Shown in pieces: positions 8,785-17,585 of a stretch of 64,000 nt of DNA. Location: positions 1 through 64,000 of the forward strand of contig JAGOLX010000001.1 in assembly GCA_017993835.1 (NCBI GenBank), in the 5' to 3' direction. This DNA comes from Phycisphaerae bacterium. Lineage in GTDB: Bacteria; Planctomycetota; Phycisphaerae; Sedimentisphaerales; Anaerobacaceae. The notes beneath the pieces are model-generated. The model was not told the origin of the DNA. It saw nothing but the letters and a program-made list of their open reading frames with translations, and made no database searches. Made by a program: the position numbers and the translations under genes. Within the stretch, counting starts at the first letter, position 1, and each line of letters begins with the position of its first letter.

Positions 8785-8998
8785 GTCTGAGCCTCCCTTG
8801 ATATCGTCATCAGCGACTGAAGTCGCTGGGGTCAGCATTCCATCCTGGGACAGGGCCGGGCATGTGTCGTCATCGCCCGGACCGGTCCATCACAGTCATC
8901 TTATTGTGCCGACGCACTCGCAGACGTCAATAGGGTCGTCGGACGTCCGACGAGAATCCTGAAGGACGGGTCGGCGCCATGCCGATATCCAACGTGTG

Positions 8999-9553
8999 AT
9001 GACGGCGAAACGGCTGACAATCCTGGCGGGGGTGGCATGGTGCTGTGGCGTACTTCCCGCGGCGGCCTCGGTCCACCGCAGTGGGGCTACGGCTCGCGTG
9101 CAGGCGCGTGTGGAACCGCAGATCGTCGTGGGCGATCCGCACGCTGTTGCCATCGGCCTGCACGATTATCGGACAGGTTCACCCATTCCCGGCTGGGTCC
9201 GTTTCCATGTCCGGGCGAACACGCAACAGGTGGAGTTGCAGGTCGCCTGTACCGACTTGTGCCAGGGAGGCGATCCCGCGTCCATCCACAAGATCCGCGT
9301 GGGCGGAAGCGGCGTCCAGATCATGGGCGAAGACGGCAGTCGCCTGCTCGCGTGGCAGCGCGATCCGCGAACCGGACTCCTGCCAGCCGGCTGGACCGGC
9401 GCGGTGAGCGAGGTCGGTGTCTTCAACACTTCGGCCGGGAGCGTCTTCCGCCAGGATGTGACCGTAGACCTCTGCTGGCAGCCGGCGGGTTCGGATCTGC
9501 CCACGGGCGAATACTGCGGCATCGTGAAACTGATCGGCATGGTCAGGCCGTAG
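8999..9553 (+). CDS. Secreted hypothetical protein
   Basis: The protein is 184 residues from the ATG at 8999; a GTG three bases earlier is also possible. A signal peptide (about 1-23) ends at PAAAS. The mature part is predicted beta-rich, with Thr/Val-rich strands (QVELQVACTDLC, VTVDLCWQPAGSDLPTGEYCGIVKL) and four or more cysteines that could form disulfides. The late part looks like an Ig-like or pilin-accessory beta-sandwich, but no family was recognised. No clear ribosome-binding site precedes it. Confidence 0.6.
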   Translation: MTAKRLTILAGVAWCCGVLPAAASVHRSGATARVQARVEPQIVVGDPHAVAIGLHDYRTGSPIPGWVRFHVRANTQQVELQVACTDLCQGGDPASIHKIRVGGSGVQIMGEDGSRLLAWQRDPRTGLLPAGWTGAVSEVGVFNTSAGSVFRQDVTVDLCWQPAGSDLPTGEYCGIVKLIGMVRP

Positions 9554-9632
9554 AGGGTCTTCTGCGACCACCTTGTTCCTCCCCGGCGGAGCCTGGGTTC
9601 GCCCGCACGCGAGCTGCTGCAACCGACGGGTC

Positions 9633-9869
9633 CTACGGCTCCGTCGTGGTTGTCACTTCCGGCCCGTCGAGGATGGCGCCGTAGATGTCCCAGTTGCCGT
9701 CGCGGTCGTCCTGCCAGACCACGGTATTGCCCGACACCGAGGGATATGCCTCGTGATCTTCGGTGGCCGCCACTTTGAAGATCGTGATCGCACGGGCCGT
9801 CGGACAGACGGCCAGCAGCAGAAACAGACTCGCACCGAATGGCAGCTTTTTCCGCAATTCGCTTCGCAT
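9633..9869 (-). CDS. Short secreted protein with one beta-propeller-type motif, probably a fragment
   Basis: The ATG at 9869 has a good GAGGAG site. A signal peptide (about 1-27) is followed by EAYPSVSGNTVVWQDDRDGNWDIYGAIL. That is the (Y/F)P..s...vvWqDdRnGNwDIYg motif of repetitive TolB-like propellers common in planctomycetes. Those proteins have many copies; this has one, then a TAG stop, at 78 residues. It is most likely the truncated 5' end of a larger gene, but it could be a functional short protein. Confidence 0.5.
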   Translation of the reverse strand: MRSELRKKLPFGASLFLLLAVCPTARAITIFKVAATEDHEAYPSVSGNTVVWQDDRDGNWDIYGAILDGPEVTTTTEP

Positions 9870-10229
9870 GGCGCTCTCCTCGAATCATCTGGGATCCGAA
9901 TGATCCCGCAACCTTTTCCCAGCCTCCGCCATCGGTTCGCACCGCGGAGATCCGCTCCAATCCTTGTCCATTGTAGGCAATGGCCACGGCCGGAGCAAGA
10001 ACCGTCTTGCGGCGGTCGCCCACGACCGCAGACCAGTCAGAAGATAAAGGCAGCGAAGGCTTGGCCGGTCACGATCCCCGGCGCAGACAGCGGGCGTCGT
10101 TTCTTCGCGCACGTCCGTCCCAGTGAGTTTCGACAGACAAGCTCGGTAGCGTGTACCACCTCTTTGGCGGACTTCGTTCGCTTGGCTCGGAGTTCCTTCA
10201 GGCGACAGTACAGTAATGTAGCCCAGCCG
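9870..10229. other. Intergenic region, no gene seen
   Basis: About 360 bp separate the short propeller-motif gene from the 17-bp minisatellite. No coding pattern, promoter or hairpin was convincing. Confidence 0.4.
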
Positions 10230-10347
10230 CCCCCGGCTGGGATCACCCCCCGGCTGGGATCACCCCCGGGCTGGGATCACCCCCCGGCTGGGATCACCCC
10301 CGGGCTGGGATCACCCCCGGGCTGGGATCACCCCCCGGCTGGGATCA
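10230..10347. repeat. 17-bp GC-rich minisatellite, seven units
   Basis: One 16-bp unit and six 17-bp units occur head to tail. Two variants alternate: ccccccggctgggatca (units 2, 4, 7) and cccccgggctgggatca (units 3, 5, 6). A degenerate eighth unit follows. The array overlaps the 3' end of the acetyltransferase gene, supplying its last residues (SGVIPAGG) and its TGA stop. Confidence 0.93.
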
Positions 10348-11119
10348 CCCCCGAGGGCGGGGGTGCCACACGGTTCGATTGCCGATCTTGCTCGTCAAAA
10401 CTCATCAGGAGGTCCAGGCGCATAATGAGCCGGTCTCTGGCCCGTTCCGGAGGGACTCCGAGCGATCTGGCCTGTTCCTCGAGCTGGCTGACGAAGTCGC
10501 TCTGTGCCTGAAGTTCAGGATGCGGACGCCGGTCAGCCAGACGGAACCCGAGTTTCTCCCAGAACGTGTGCCCGGCGCTGCCGGTGACTTCGTAGATGAT
10601 GGGGAGGTCCTCGAACGACTCGGCCTCGATATGGCGCCATCCGTTTGTATGGGCCCACTCGATCAGGGCCTTGACCATCCGCGTGCCAAGGCCCTTGCGC
10701 TGGTACGAGCCGGTGTTCTGTTGGGGGCGCGCCGTCATCAGGCAGTGAACGACGAGCGTCTTGTCCTCAATCTGCGAGAGAGGGGGAAACCGCGTTTCTG
10801 CGAAGTCGTCTCTGGGACCGGCGGGAAAGTCCTGCTGAAGGCAAAGGCAACCGGCGCCCGCCATGCCGCAGACGGCCTTGGGGTAGAATCGCAGATGCCC
10901 GACGATTCGCTGGCCGTCGCGGGCGACGATCGCGCAGACGCCGTAGGTCTGTGTCAGCTTCGCCAGCAGCGGGAGATTCCGCGTCCGGCACCTCTCCCAC
11001 GGGACCTCGTCGCTGGGTGGCAGGTGATCAATCGTATCGCGCGAGAGCGGCCCGTGATGCAGGCACCGCCACAGCAACAGCGATTCCGTCATCGGTTCGA
11101 TCACGATGTCTTCTATCAC
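10328..11119 (-). CDS. GNAT-family N-acetyltransferase
   Basis: The 263-residue protein starts at GTG 11119 with GGAGG six bases upstream. The acetyl-CoA loop is YQRKGLGTRMVKALIEWA (about residues 140-157), and the final GNAT strand-helix is seen in AGHTFWEKLGFRLADRRP. The N-terminal part contains VCAIVARDGQRIVGHLRFYPKA, the usual beta-strands 2-4. The acceptor substrate is unknown. The C-terminal tail is encoded by the neighbouring minisatellite, so tail length will depend on repeat number. It lies 18 bp downstream of the FG-GAP gene on the same strand, so the two are probably co-transcribed. Confidence 0.85.
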   Translation of the reverse strand: MIEDIVIEPMTESLLLWRCLHHGPLSRDTIDHLPPSDEVPWERCRTRNLPLLAKLTQTYGVCAIVARDGQRIVGHLRFYPKAVCGMAGAGCLCLQQDFPAGPRDDFAETRFPPLSQIEDKTLVVHCLMTARPQQNTGSYQRKGLGTRMVKALIEWAHTNGWRHIEAESFEDLPIIYEVTGSAGHTFWEKLGFRLADRRPHPELQAQSDFVSQLEEQARSLGVPPERARDRLIMRLDLLMSFDEQDRQSNRVAPPPSGVIPAGG

Positions 11120-11137
11120 GATCCGCCTCCCCGTCCG

Positions 11138-12481
11138 CTACTTGCGGAGGAACAGCCAAACCCAGCCGTGAGTCTCGTATTCGCGAGGAAGTTGCGAGTA
11201 CAGGGAACGTATCCGCTCGCTCACTTCGCCCAGCTCTTTCTGGAGCTTGTCGCGTTCGTCCTTGTCCTGCACACGCGAGGATCCCTGCGCCTTCTCGTAA
11301 AGCTCGCTGGAGCACGATCGCAGCGACTCCAATTCCGTCCGTATTCGCTCGTGTTCGGCCTTCTCTTCGGCGGTCGGCTCGGGACGATCTGGCTTCTGGT
11401 AAAAGACGTCCCCGACGAGCAGGTCCGGGCGGCCGTCGCCGTTCCAGTCGGCGACGCAGATCTTCGAGCGACCGCCGCGACGGACCTCTTTGGGGGCCTG
11501 TGCTCCCGCTTGCATCTCGCCAGGCCCGACGAGCTGCACCGCCGCAGCCAGTTCGGGAACTCTGGACGTGCCAGTGTTGCGGAAGAACGAGACGCTGCCG
11601 TCCTCGGCGCCGACGAGCAGGTCGAGGTCGCCGTCGCCGTCCCAATCCGCAGCATACGGTCCGGCCCGGCCCTGGACCCGGAGTGCCTGACCGGCCGCCT
11701 GGAGCTGCTCTTCTTTGGCGAAGGCGTAGGACGCTGCGGTCCCCTCGTTGGCGATCAGGAAGACGCCTCCTCGCCCGTCGCCGACGATCAGGTCGTAGTC
11801 TCCATCGCTGTCCCAGTCGGCCGGATCGACGGTGGAAGCACTCCCAGTGGTCGCCAGGGGTTTCTCGGGCGTGCTCTTGATCCGCTGTCCGCGGTAGGTG
11901 ACGAACGTCCCCTCGTCCGTGGTCTCCCACTCGGCGGTGCCTGTGATCAGAATCATGGTTCCGGTCTCCCCCGGGCCTCGGAACATGTTCTGCTCCTCTC
12001 GAATGCCGCCGCCGATGTTGATGATCTGGCCGTCCTTGTCCTTGAGCATCTCGGGAGCCGCGAAGGAGCGATCCGCCAAACCCTTGAATAGGAACAACTC
12101 GCCCGGCCAGGAGCCCGAGAGGATGTCCATGTGTCCGTCACCGTTGAGGTCCACGACACGTGGACCGAATCCGATGCATCAGCCATGGGGGACGGTGCCG
12201 TCTTTCGCCCCGTCCTTGAACTTCACCCCGGCCGCGAGCTTCGGCTCGGCATTCGTGCCCTCATTACGGTAGATCCAGAGCAGCCCGTCGCCGAACTGGC
12301 CGACCAGGAGGTCCTGGACCCCGTCGCCGTCGAAGTCGCAGACGCAGGGGGCCGCATGGCCGACATCTGTGTCGATCGCCTTGCCGGCGGCCTCCAGCCG
12401 GACCGGCGGCATCAATTCGTCGCTCGCTGCACTCGCCGAGGCGACGAGCCCGAATACGATGAGAACAAGCATACGCCACAT
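11138..12481 (-). CDS. Secreted FG-GAP/VCBS-repeat protein with in-frame TGA, candidate selenoprotein
   Basis: Reading through one TGA (12181-12179) gives 447 residues with residue 101 as Sec, followed by Cys102. A signal peptide (1-18) leads into calcium-binding propeller repeats such as DFDGDGVQDLLVGQ, DLNGDGHMDILSGS, DWDSDGDYDLIVGD, DWDGDGDLDLLVGA and DWNGDGRPDLLVGD. A coiled-coil segment rich in Glu/Arg (about 370-430) follows. Codons before and after the TGA are in the same frame and continue one propeller, and no other stop occurs. The start at 12481 has GGAGG seven bases upstream; nothing similar supports a restart at 12154. A bSECIS-like hairpin follows the TGA. The alternative is a nonsense mutation. 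The ligand or enzymatic role is unknown. Confidence 0.72.
12148..12166 (-). promoter_or_regulatory. Hairpin resembling a bacterial SECIS element
   Basis: On the coding strand GGTCCACG-TGT-CGTGGACC forms a perfect 8-bp stem with a three-base loop. The stem starts 12 nt after the TGA and the loop 20 nt after it, with G as the second loop base. These values fall within published bacterial SECIS rules (loop about 16-37 nt from the UGA, G in the first two loop bases). Function is inferred. Confidence 0.6.
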
Positions 12482-12688
12482 GACTGTACCTCCATACGGG
12501 ATCTCACTGTCGTCATTGTATCACAACCTGCGGGCAAGGCAATCCTCGCCAGTGCAAATGGATTGGATTCTGGCGGCAGAGAGGCCGTCCGGAGGTAGAC
12601 AAGGGTTGCCATGGCACGGTATAGTTCCGATAGAATTGAACCGGCTGAGAGACAAGGAACCATCAAACACGGTGATAGGAGTAGCACC

Positions 12689-14215
12689 ATGGGACATTCG
12701 ATTGTGAGACGCGTCGGGCCGGCGGCCCTGCTCGTGATGCTGTTCATTGCTGCGGCGGTGAGGGGCCAGGACCTCGCGGGATTCGAGAAGCGTCTGACCG
12801 AGTTCACACTGGACAACGGCCTGAAGTTTCTGATCCTGGAACGCCACGAGGTGCCGATCATCTCGTTCCACACCTACGCCGATGTCGGTGGTGTCGACTC
12901 GGTCGCCGGGATCACCGGAATGGCGCACCTGTTCGAGCACATGGCGTTCAAGGGGACGAGGACCATCGGGACGAAGGACTATCAGGCGGAAGCCGCCGCC
13001 ATGGCGAAGATGGACGAGTTGTTCGACGCCATCAAGAGGGAGAAACGCAAGATCGGCGGCCCGGACCCCCAGAAGCTGAAGGAACTCCAGGGCCAGTTCG
13101 ACCAGGCAGGGCAGAAGGCCCAGGAGTGCATCGTTCACGACGAGTACGAGGAGATCCTCACCCAGCAGGGCGCCGAGGGGTTCAACGCCTACACGAGCGA
13201 GGACGCGACCCAGTACATCGTGAGCCTGCCCTCGAACAAGCTGGAGTTGTGGATGATGCTGGAGGCGGATCGATTCGCCTACCCGGTGCTTCGCGAGTTC
13301 TACAAGGAACGGGACGTTGTGATGGAGGAGCGGCGGATGATGGAAAACTCCCCCATGGGACGACTCTACGAGGAGTTCCAGGCCATCGCGTTCCTGGCGC
13401 ATCCGTACGGCGAAGGCGTGATCGGGCACATGAGCGACCTGCAAACCCTCACGCGATGGGAAGCGCAGGCCTTCTTCCGCACATACTACTGCCCGAGCAA
13501 TCTGACGATCTCCATCGTTGGAGACGTCGATCCGGCCCAGGTTCGGAAACTGGCGGACAAGTATTTCGCGGGCCTGCCCAGCGGGCCCAAGCCCGAGCCG
13601 GTCGAGACGGAGGAGCCGCCGCAACGAGGGGAACGCCGCGTGACGGTGGAAGATGTCGCCCAGCCTGTGGTCTTGATCGGCTACCATCAGCCCAACGTCA
13701 ACCACCCCGACAGCACGGTGTTCCAGGTGATCTCGGAGATCGTCGGCGTCGGGCGGACCGCGAGGCTGTACAAGAGCCTGGTGAGGGACAAGCAGATCGC
13801 GGTCTCCGCCGACTCGGGACCGATGCTGAACAAATACCCGGCCCTGTTCATGTTCATGGCGGTGCCCGCGACGGGCCACACGACCCGTGAGTGCGAAGAC
13901 GCGATCTACGCGGAAATCGAGAAGCTCAAGAGCGAGCCGGTATCGCCCGCGGAGTTGGCCAAGGCGAAGACCCGCAGCCGGGCCGACCTGATCCGACAGC
14001 TCGATTCCAACTCGGGTCTGGCCGCCCAACTGACCTTCTATGAAGTGGTCACCGGCGACTGGCACAACCTCTTCAAGCAGTTGGACAAGATCGAGCAGGT
14101 GACTGCGGCGGACGTCCAGCGGGTTGCCGCGGCGTATTTCACGACGAAGAACCGCACCGTCGGCGTCATTGAAACCACCTCCGGCGGGAAGCCGACGACA
14201 GGAGCAGGAATATGA
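12689..14215 (+). CDS. M16-family zinc peptidase, active subunit
   Basis: The 508-residue secreted protein starts at ATG 12689 with GGAG eight bases upstream and has a signal peptide ending near VRGQ. The inverted zinc motif H80-x-x-E83-H84 (HLFEHMAFKGT) is intact, and the family C-terminal domain (LIRQLDSNSGLAAQLTFYEVVTGDW) is present. A Lys/Glu-rich insertion (KMDELFDAIKREKRK to QKAQECIVHDEYEE) lies between the motif and the third zinc ligand. The stop overlaps the start of a second M16 gene (ATGA), so the two probably form a heterodimeric periplasmic protease of the processing-peptidase type. Confidence 0.93.
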   Translation: MGHSIVRRVGPAALLVMLFIAAAVRGQDLAGFEKRLTEFTLDNGLKFLILERHEVPIISFHTYADVGGVDSVAGITGMAHLFEHMAFKGTRTIGTKDYQAEAAAMAKMDELFDAIKREKRKIGGPDPQKLKELQGQFDQAGQKAQECIVHDEYEEILTQQGAEGFNAYTSEDATQYIVSLPSNKLELWMMLEADRFAYPVLREFYKERDVVMEERRMMENSPMGRLYEEFQAIAFLAHPYGEGVIGHMSDLQTLTRWEAQAFFRTYYCPSNLTISIVGDVDPAQVRKLADKYFAGLPSGPKPEPVETEEPPQRGERRVTVEDVAQPVVLIGYHQPNVNHPDSTVFQVISEIVGVGRTARLYKSLVRDKQIAVSADSGPMLNKYPALFMFMAVPATGHTTRECEDAIYAEIEKLKSEPVSPAELAKAKTRSRADLIRQLDSNSGLAAQLTFYEVVTGDWHNLFKQLDKIEQVTAADVQRVAAAYFTTKNRTVGVIETTSGGKPTTGAGI

Positions 14216-15666
14216 GAACCGCGTTGATGATGCGAATGACTTCAGTGCTGATGTGCGTCGCCTTCCTCGTCGGCTGTGGGGTAGCGATGGAACGCGTGCC
14301 CGACTGCAAGGAGCTGAAGTACCCCAAGCTGCGCGATATCCAGGTGCCCGAGGTGGAGCGCGTGACGCTGGCCAACGGGATGCAGTTGCTTGTGCTGGAG
14401 GACCACGAGTTGCCGCTGATCCACGTGTCGGCGATGGTTCGGACGGGCTCGATCTACGAGCCCGCGGACAAGGTCGGCCTGGCCTCCCTCACGGGCACCG
14501 TCCTGCGTATGGGCGGCACGACGACTCGGACGGGGGACGAGATCGACGAGCAACTGGAGCAGATCGCTGCGTCCGTGGAGACCGGCATCGGCCGCAGTTC
14601 CGGCAGCGCCTACATGTCCGTGCTCAAAGAGGACATCGACACGGGCCTTGCCATCCTGGCCGACGTGCTGATGAATCCCGCCTTCCGCCAGGACAAGATC
14701 GATCTGGCCAAGGTCGCCGCCCGCACGTCCATCGCTCGTCGCAACGACAATCCCAACGCCATCGCCTCGCGGGAGTACGCCAAGCTGATCTACGGCGCCG
14801 GCAGCGTCTACGCCCGGCACACGGAATATGCGACCCTCGACAACATTACCCGGGACGACCTCGTGGCATTCCATCGCAGGTTCTATCATCCCAACAACGT
14901 CATGCTCGCGGTGTGGGGCGACTTCGAGACGAAGAAGATGGTCGCGCGGATCGAAGACGCCTTCAAGAGCTGGCCGAAGGCCCAGGTGGACGCGCCGCCG
15001 GTGCCGGAAGTGAAGTACGAATTCCGCTCGACCGTGAACGTCGTCGTCAAGGAGGACATGAGCCAGAGCTGCATTCGTCTGGGCCACCTCGGGGGGATGA
15101 TGAACGACCCGGACTATTTCGGTCTGATGGTGATGAACGAGATCCTGGGCGGGTCGTTCACCAGTCGGCTGTTCAAGAACGTTCGCTCCCGGCAGGGCCT
15201 GGCCTACTCGGTCTCCGGCGTCTACGGAGCGGATTTCGACCATCCGGGCGTGTTCTACGCGAGTTGTCAGACGAAATCGCAGAGCACCGTTCACGCGACC
15301 GAAGCGATCATCGAGGAGATCCGCAGGATGACGCAGGAGCCGGTGACGGACGAGGAGCTGGCCCTCGCCAAGGACGGCTTCCTGAACTCGTTCGTGTTCA
15401 ACTTCGAGAGCCGGGGCGAAATCGTCACGCGTCTGATGACTTACGCCTACTACGGCTACCCGGCGGACTTCCTCCAGAAGACGAAGGAGAACGTCGAGAA
15501 GGTGACGAAGGCCGACGTCCTCCGCGTGGCGAAGGCCCACCTGCGTCCCGATACGGTGCAGGTCCTCGTGGTCGGCAATCCGGAGGGCTTCGACAAGCCG
15601 CTGTCCACGTTCGGCGACGTGAAGACCATCGATGTAACGATTCCGCAGCCGGCGCAGGGACAATGA
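14212..15666 (+). CDS. M16-family peptidase-like lipoprotein, inactive partner subunit
   Basis: The 484-residue protein has a lipoprotein signal (LVGC lipobox at about residue 22). It carries both M16 domains, but the HxxEH position reads LTGTVLRMGG, so no zinc site is formed. It retains NVRSRQGLAYSVSG, the R/Y substrate-binding loop typical of the C-terminal half and of non-catalytic M16 partners. Start and stop overlap the preceding active subunit by 4 bp. It probably completes the closed chamber of the protease at the outer membrane. Confidence 0.92.
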   Translation: MRTALMMRMTSVLMCVAFLVGCGVAMERVPDCKELKYPKLRDIQVPEVERVTLANGMQLLVLEDHELPLIHVSAMVRTGSIYEPADKVGLASLTGTVLRMGGTTTRTGDEIDEQLEQIAASVETGIGRSSGSAYMSVLKEDIDTGLAILADVLMNPAFRQDKIDLAKVAARTSIARRNDNPNAIASREYAKLIYGAGSVYARHTEYATLDNITRDDLVAFHRRFYHPNNVMLAVWGDFETKKMVARIEDAFKSWPKAQVDAPPVPEVKYEFRSTVNVVVKEDMSQSCIRLGHLGGMMNDPDYFGLMVMNEILGGSFTSRLFKNVRSRQGLAYSVSGVYGADFDHPGVFYASCQTKSQSTVHATEAIIEEIRRMTQEPVTDEELALAKDGFLNSFVFNFESRGEIVTRLMTYAYYGYPADFLQKTKENVEKVTKADVLRVAKAHLRPDTVQVLVVGNPEGFDKPLSTFGDVKTIDVTIPQPAQGQ

Positions 15667-15721
15667 CGGACACGATCGCTGTGCAGAGCAAGGATCGAGA
15701 CTGTTGCCGAGGGACATCCTG

Positions 15722-16603
15722 ATGGGACTGGTGCGGACCCTTCGACCCGTTCACTGGATCAAGAACCTGTTCGTTTTCGCGGCCCTGGTTTTCAGCCAGC
15801 AGCTTGCAGGCCCGGCGGATGCCGTCCTGGCAGCGGTTGCCCGGTCGGTCGGGGCGTTTCTGTGCTTCTGCCTGGCCTCGTCGGCGATCTACGTCGTCAA
15901 CGACATCCTGGACCGCAAGACCGACAGCATTCATCCGGAGCACCGCAGCAGGCCGATCGCGTCGGGCCTTGTGACCGTGCAGGCGGCAGGGATCGTCGCG
16001 GTCGTGTGTGCCGTCCTCGCGTTGGTCGGGAGCCTGCTGCTCTCGACAGGATTGGGCGGGGTCATCCTGGTCTACGGCGCGTTGATGGTCCTGTACTCGG
16101 CGGCTCTCAAGCGGGTGATGATCCTCGACTGCGTCGTCATCGCGGTGGGCTTCTGCCTGCGGGCGGTGGCGGGGGCGGTGGTGATCGACGTGTTCATCTC
16201 GCCCTGGCTGGTCGTGTGTACGTTTGCGCTGACGCTGTTCCTGGCGTTCAGCAAGCGCCGGGGAGAGATCGCCCAGCTCCAGTCCAACAGCGAGGCCTTT
16301 CGCAAGACGCTGGGCGAATATACGCCGGAACTGCTCGCCCACATGCTCGACGTCAGTAGCGTCCTGGCGGTCGTCTGTTTTCTCATGTACGCGATGGATT
16401 CCGCGACCATCGAGCGATTCGGCACGAACAGGCTTGTGTACACGTCGCCCGTCGTGCTGTATTGTATATTCCGATTCAGTGCCTTGACCCAGAAAGGGCT
16501 GTACTGCGACCCGGTGAAGCTGATCCTGCGGGATCGCCCCTTTCAGGTCGGGTTGCTGGTCTGGGTCCTGTTGTGCATCGGGATCATCTACTATGTGCAT
16601 TGA
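15722..16603 (+). CDS. UbiA-family prenyltransferase (decaprenyl-phosphate phosphoribosyltransferase-like)
   Basis: The 293-residue polytopic membrane protein is predicted to have eight or nine helices. It begins RTLRPVHWIKNLFVFAALVFS and carries the Asp-rich motif NDILDRKTDSIHPEHRSRPIASG plus a second cytoplasmic loop FLAFSKRRGEI. These features match the UbiA subgroup that transfers phosphoribose to decaprenyl phosphate rather than the quinone enzymes. Start ATG 15722 is preferred over the upstream TTG at 15704. It follows the M16 pair by 55 bp. The precise lipid acceptor is not provable from sequence. Confidence 0.85.
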   Translation: MGLVRTLRPVHWIKNLFVFAALVFSQQLAGPADAVLAAVARSVGAFLCFCLASSAIYVVNDILDRKTDSIHPEHRSRPIASGLVTVQAAGIVAVVCAVLALVGSLLLSTGLGGVILVYGALMVLYSAALKRVMILDCVVIAVGFCLRAVAGAVVIDVFISPWLVVCTFALTLFLAFSKRRGEIAQLQSNSEAFRKTLGEYTPELLAHMLDVSSVLAVVCFLMYAMDSATIERFGTNRLVYTSPVVLYCIFRFSALTQKGLYCDPVKLILRDRPFQVGLLVWVLLCIGIIYYVH

Positions 16604-16684
16604 TTAAGGATTATTGATGATGGATGATTGATGGGATCGCGGCGCCTGTCCGCCAAATCATCAATTATCCATCATCCATCATCG
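16604..16684. repeat. Inverted repeat between the ubiA-like and pseudouridine synthase genes
   Basis: The left arm ttattgatgatggatgattg (from 16611) faces the right arm atcatcaattatccatcatc (from about 16657, with catcatc following). The arms are AT-rich unlike their neighbours. The right arm runs into the ATG at 16685, and the left arm starts at the previous stop. A similar element separates gatA and gatB. Confidence 0.6.
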
Positions 16685-17443
16685 ATGAGAGAGCGTCTGC
16701 AAAAAGTGATGGCTTCGGCCGGTGTGGCCTCCCGAAGGCAGTGCGAGGAACTGATCCTCCAGGGCGTCGTGTCCGTCAATGGCAAGGTCGTGGACCAGTT
16801 GCCGGCGTTTGCCGACCCGGCGGTGGACACGATCACCGTCAGCGGAAGGCGTTTGAAGCAGCCCGAGCGGGTCTATTTCCTGTTGAACAAGCCCAAGGGC
16901 GTCATCTGCACGAGCCGCGACCCCCAGGGCCGGCCCAGCGCCGTGGACTTGGTCGGCGCCTCCGACCGGGTGTTCTGCGTCGGTCGTCTCGATGCCGACA
17001 CCACCGGACTTCTGATCCTGACCAACGATGCGGAACTGACCAATCTCCTGACCCATCCGCGGTACAAGGTCGCCAAGACGTATGTGGCCAAGGTGGCCGG
17101 GCGCCTGGACGACCGGGCCGTCGAGCGGCTCAGGAAAGGGATCTGGCTGGCCGAGGGCAGGACGGGCACGGCTGCCGTCAAAGTGCTCAAGCGCGGTCGC
17201 GACGAGTCCCTCCTCGAGATCACCATTCGCCAGGGGCTCAACCGCCAGATCCGTCGAATGCTGGCCAAGGTCGGCCTCGATGTGACCTCGCTGAAGCGGA
17301 CGCGGATCGGCAACCTGAAGATCGAAGGACTGGGCCTGGGCGAGTTCCGACCGCTGGCTGACAGCGAGGTGGATGTCCTGAGACGCGCGATCGAAAAGCC
17401 TTCGAGCGGACAACCGCCGAAACGAACGAGACCCGTCCGATAA
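16685..17443 (+). CDS. RsuA/RluB-family rRNA pseudouridine synthase
   Basis: The 252-residue protein has an S4 RNA-binding domain (1-60: MRERLQKVMASAGVASRRQC) and the pseudouridine synthase domain. The catalytic motif is GRLDADTTGLLILTNDAEL, with Asp in RLD as nucleophile. KTYVAKV and NRQIRRMLAKVGLDV follow in the family order. It modifies a uridine in 16S or 23S rRNA; RluB is the closer match in length and linker, but RsuA or RluF activity is possible. The C-terminus is basic and Pro-rich. Confidence 0.92.
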   Translation: MRERLQKVMASAGVASRRQCEELILQGVVSVNGKVVDQLPAFADPAVDTITVSGRRLKQPERVYFLLNKPKGVICTSRDPQGRPSAVDLVGASDRVFCVGRLDADTTGLLILTNDAELTNLLTHPRYKVAKTYVAKVAGRLDDRAVERLRKGIWLAEGRTGTAAVKVLKRGRDESLLEITIRQGLNRQIRRMLAKVGLDVTSLKRTRIGNLKIEGLGLGEFRPLADSEVDVLRRAIEKPSSGQPPKRTRPVR

Positions 17444-17585
17444 AGCGGGTTCTCGTCGTGCGGATGGGCCTTGGGTTCCGGGGTTGGCGAAGGCGGAGAA
17501 ATGCCTTGAGTCAATAGGGCATTTCTGGTATAAGGAAAGTTTGTGTCTTTCGCCCGTATGGTAGTTGCAGGCAGGAGCTTCGGCA

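Noticed and set aside
10230-10347. CRISPR array at the 17-bp repeats
   Set aside because: Units are adjacent with no unique spacers and only 17 bp long; no cas genes are near.
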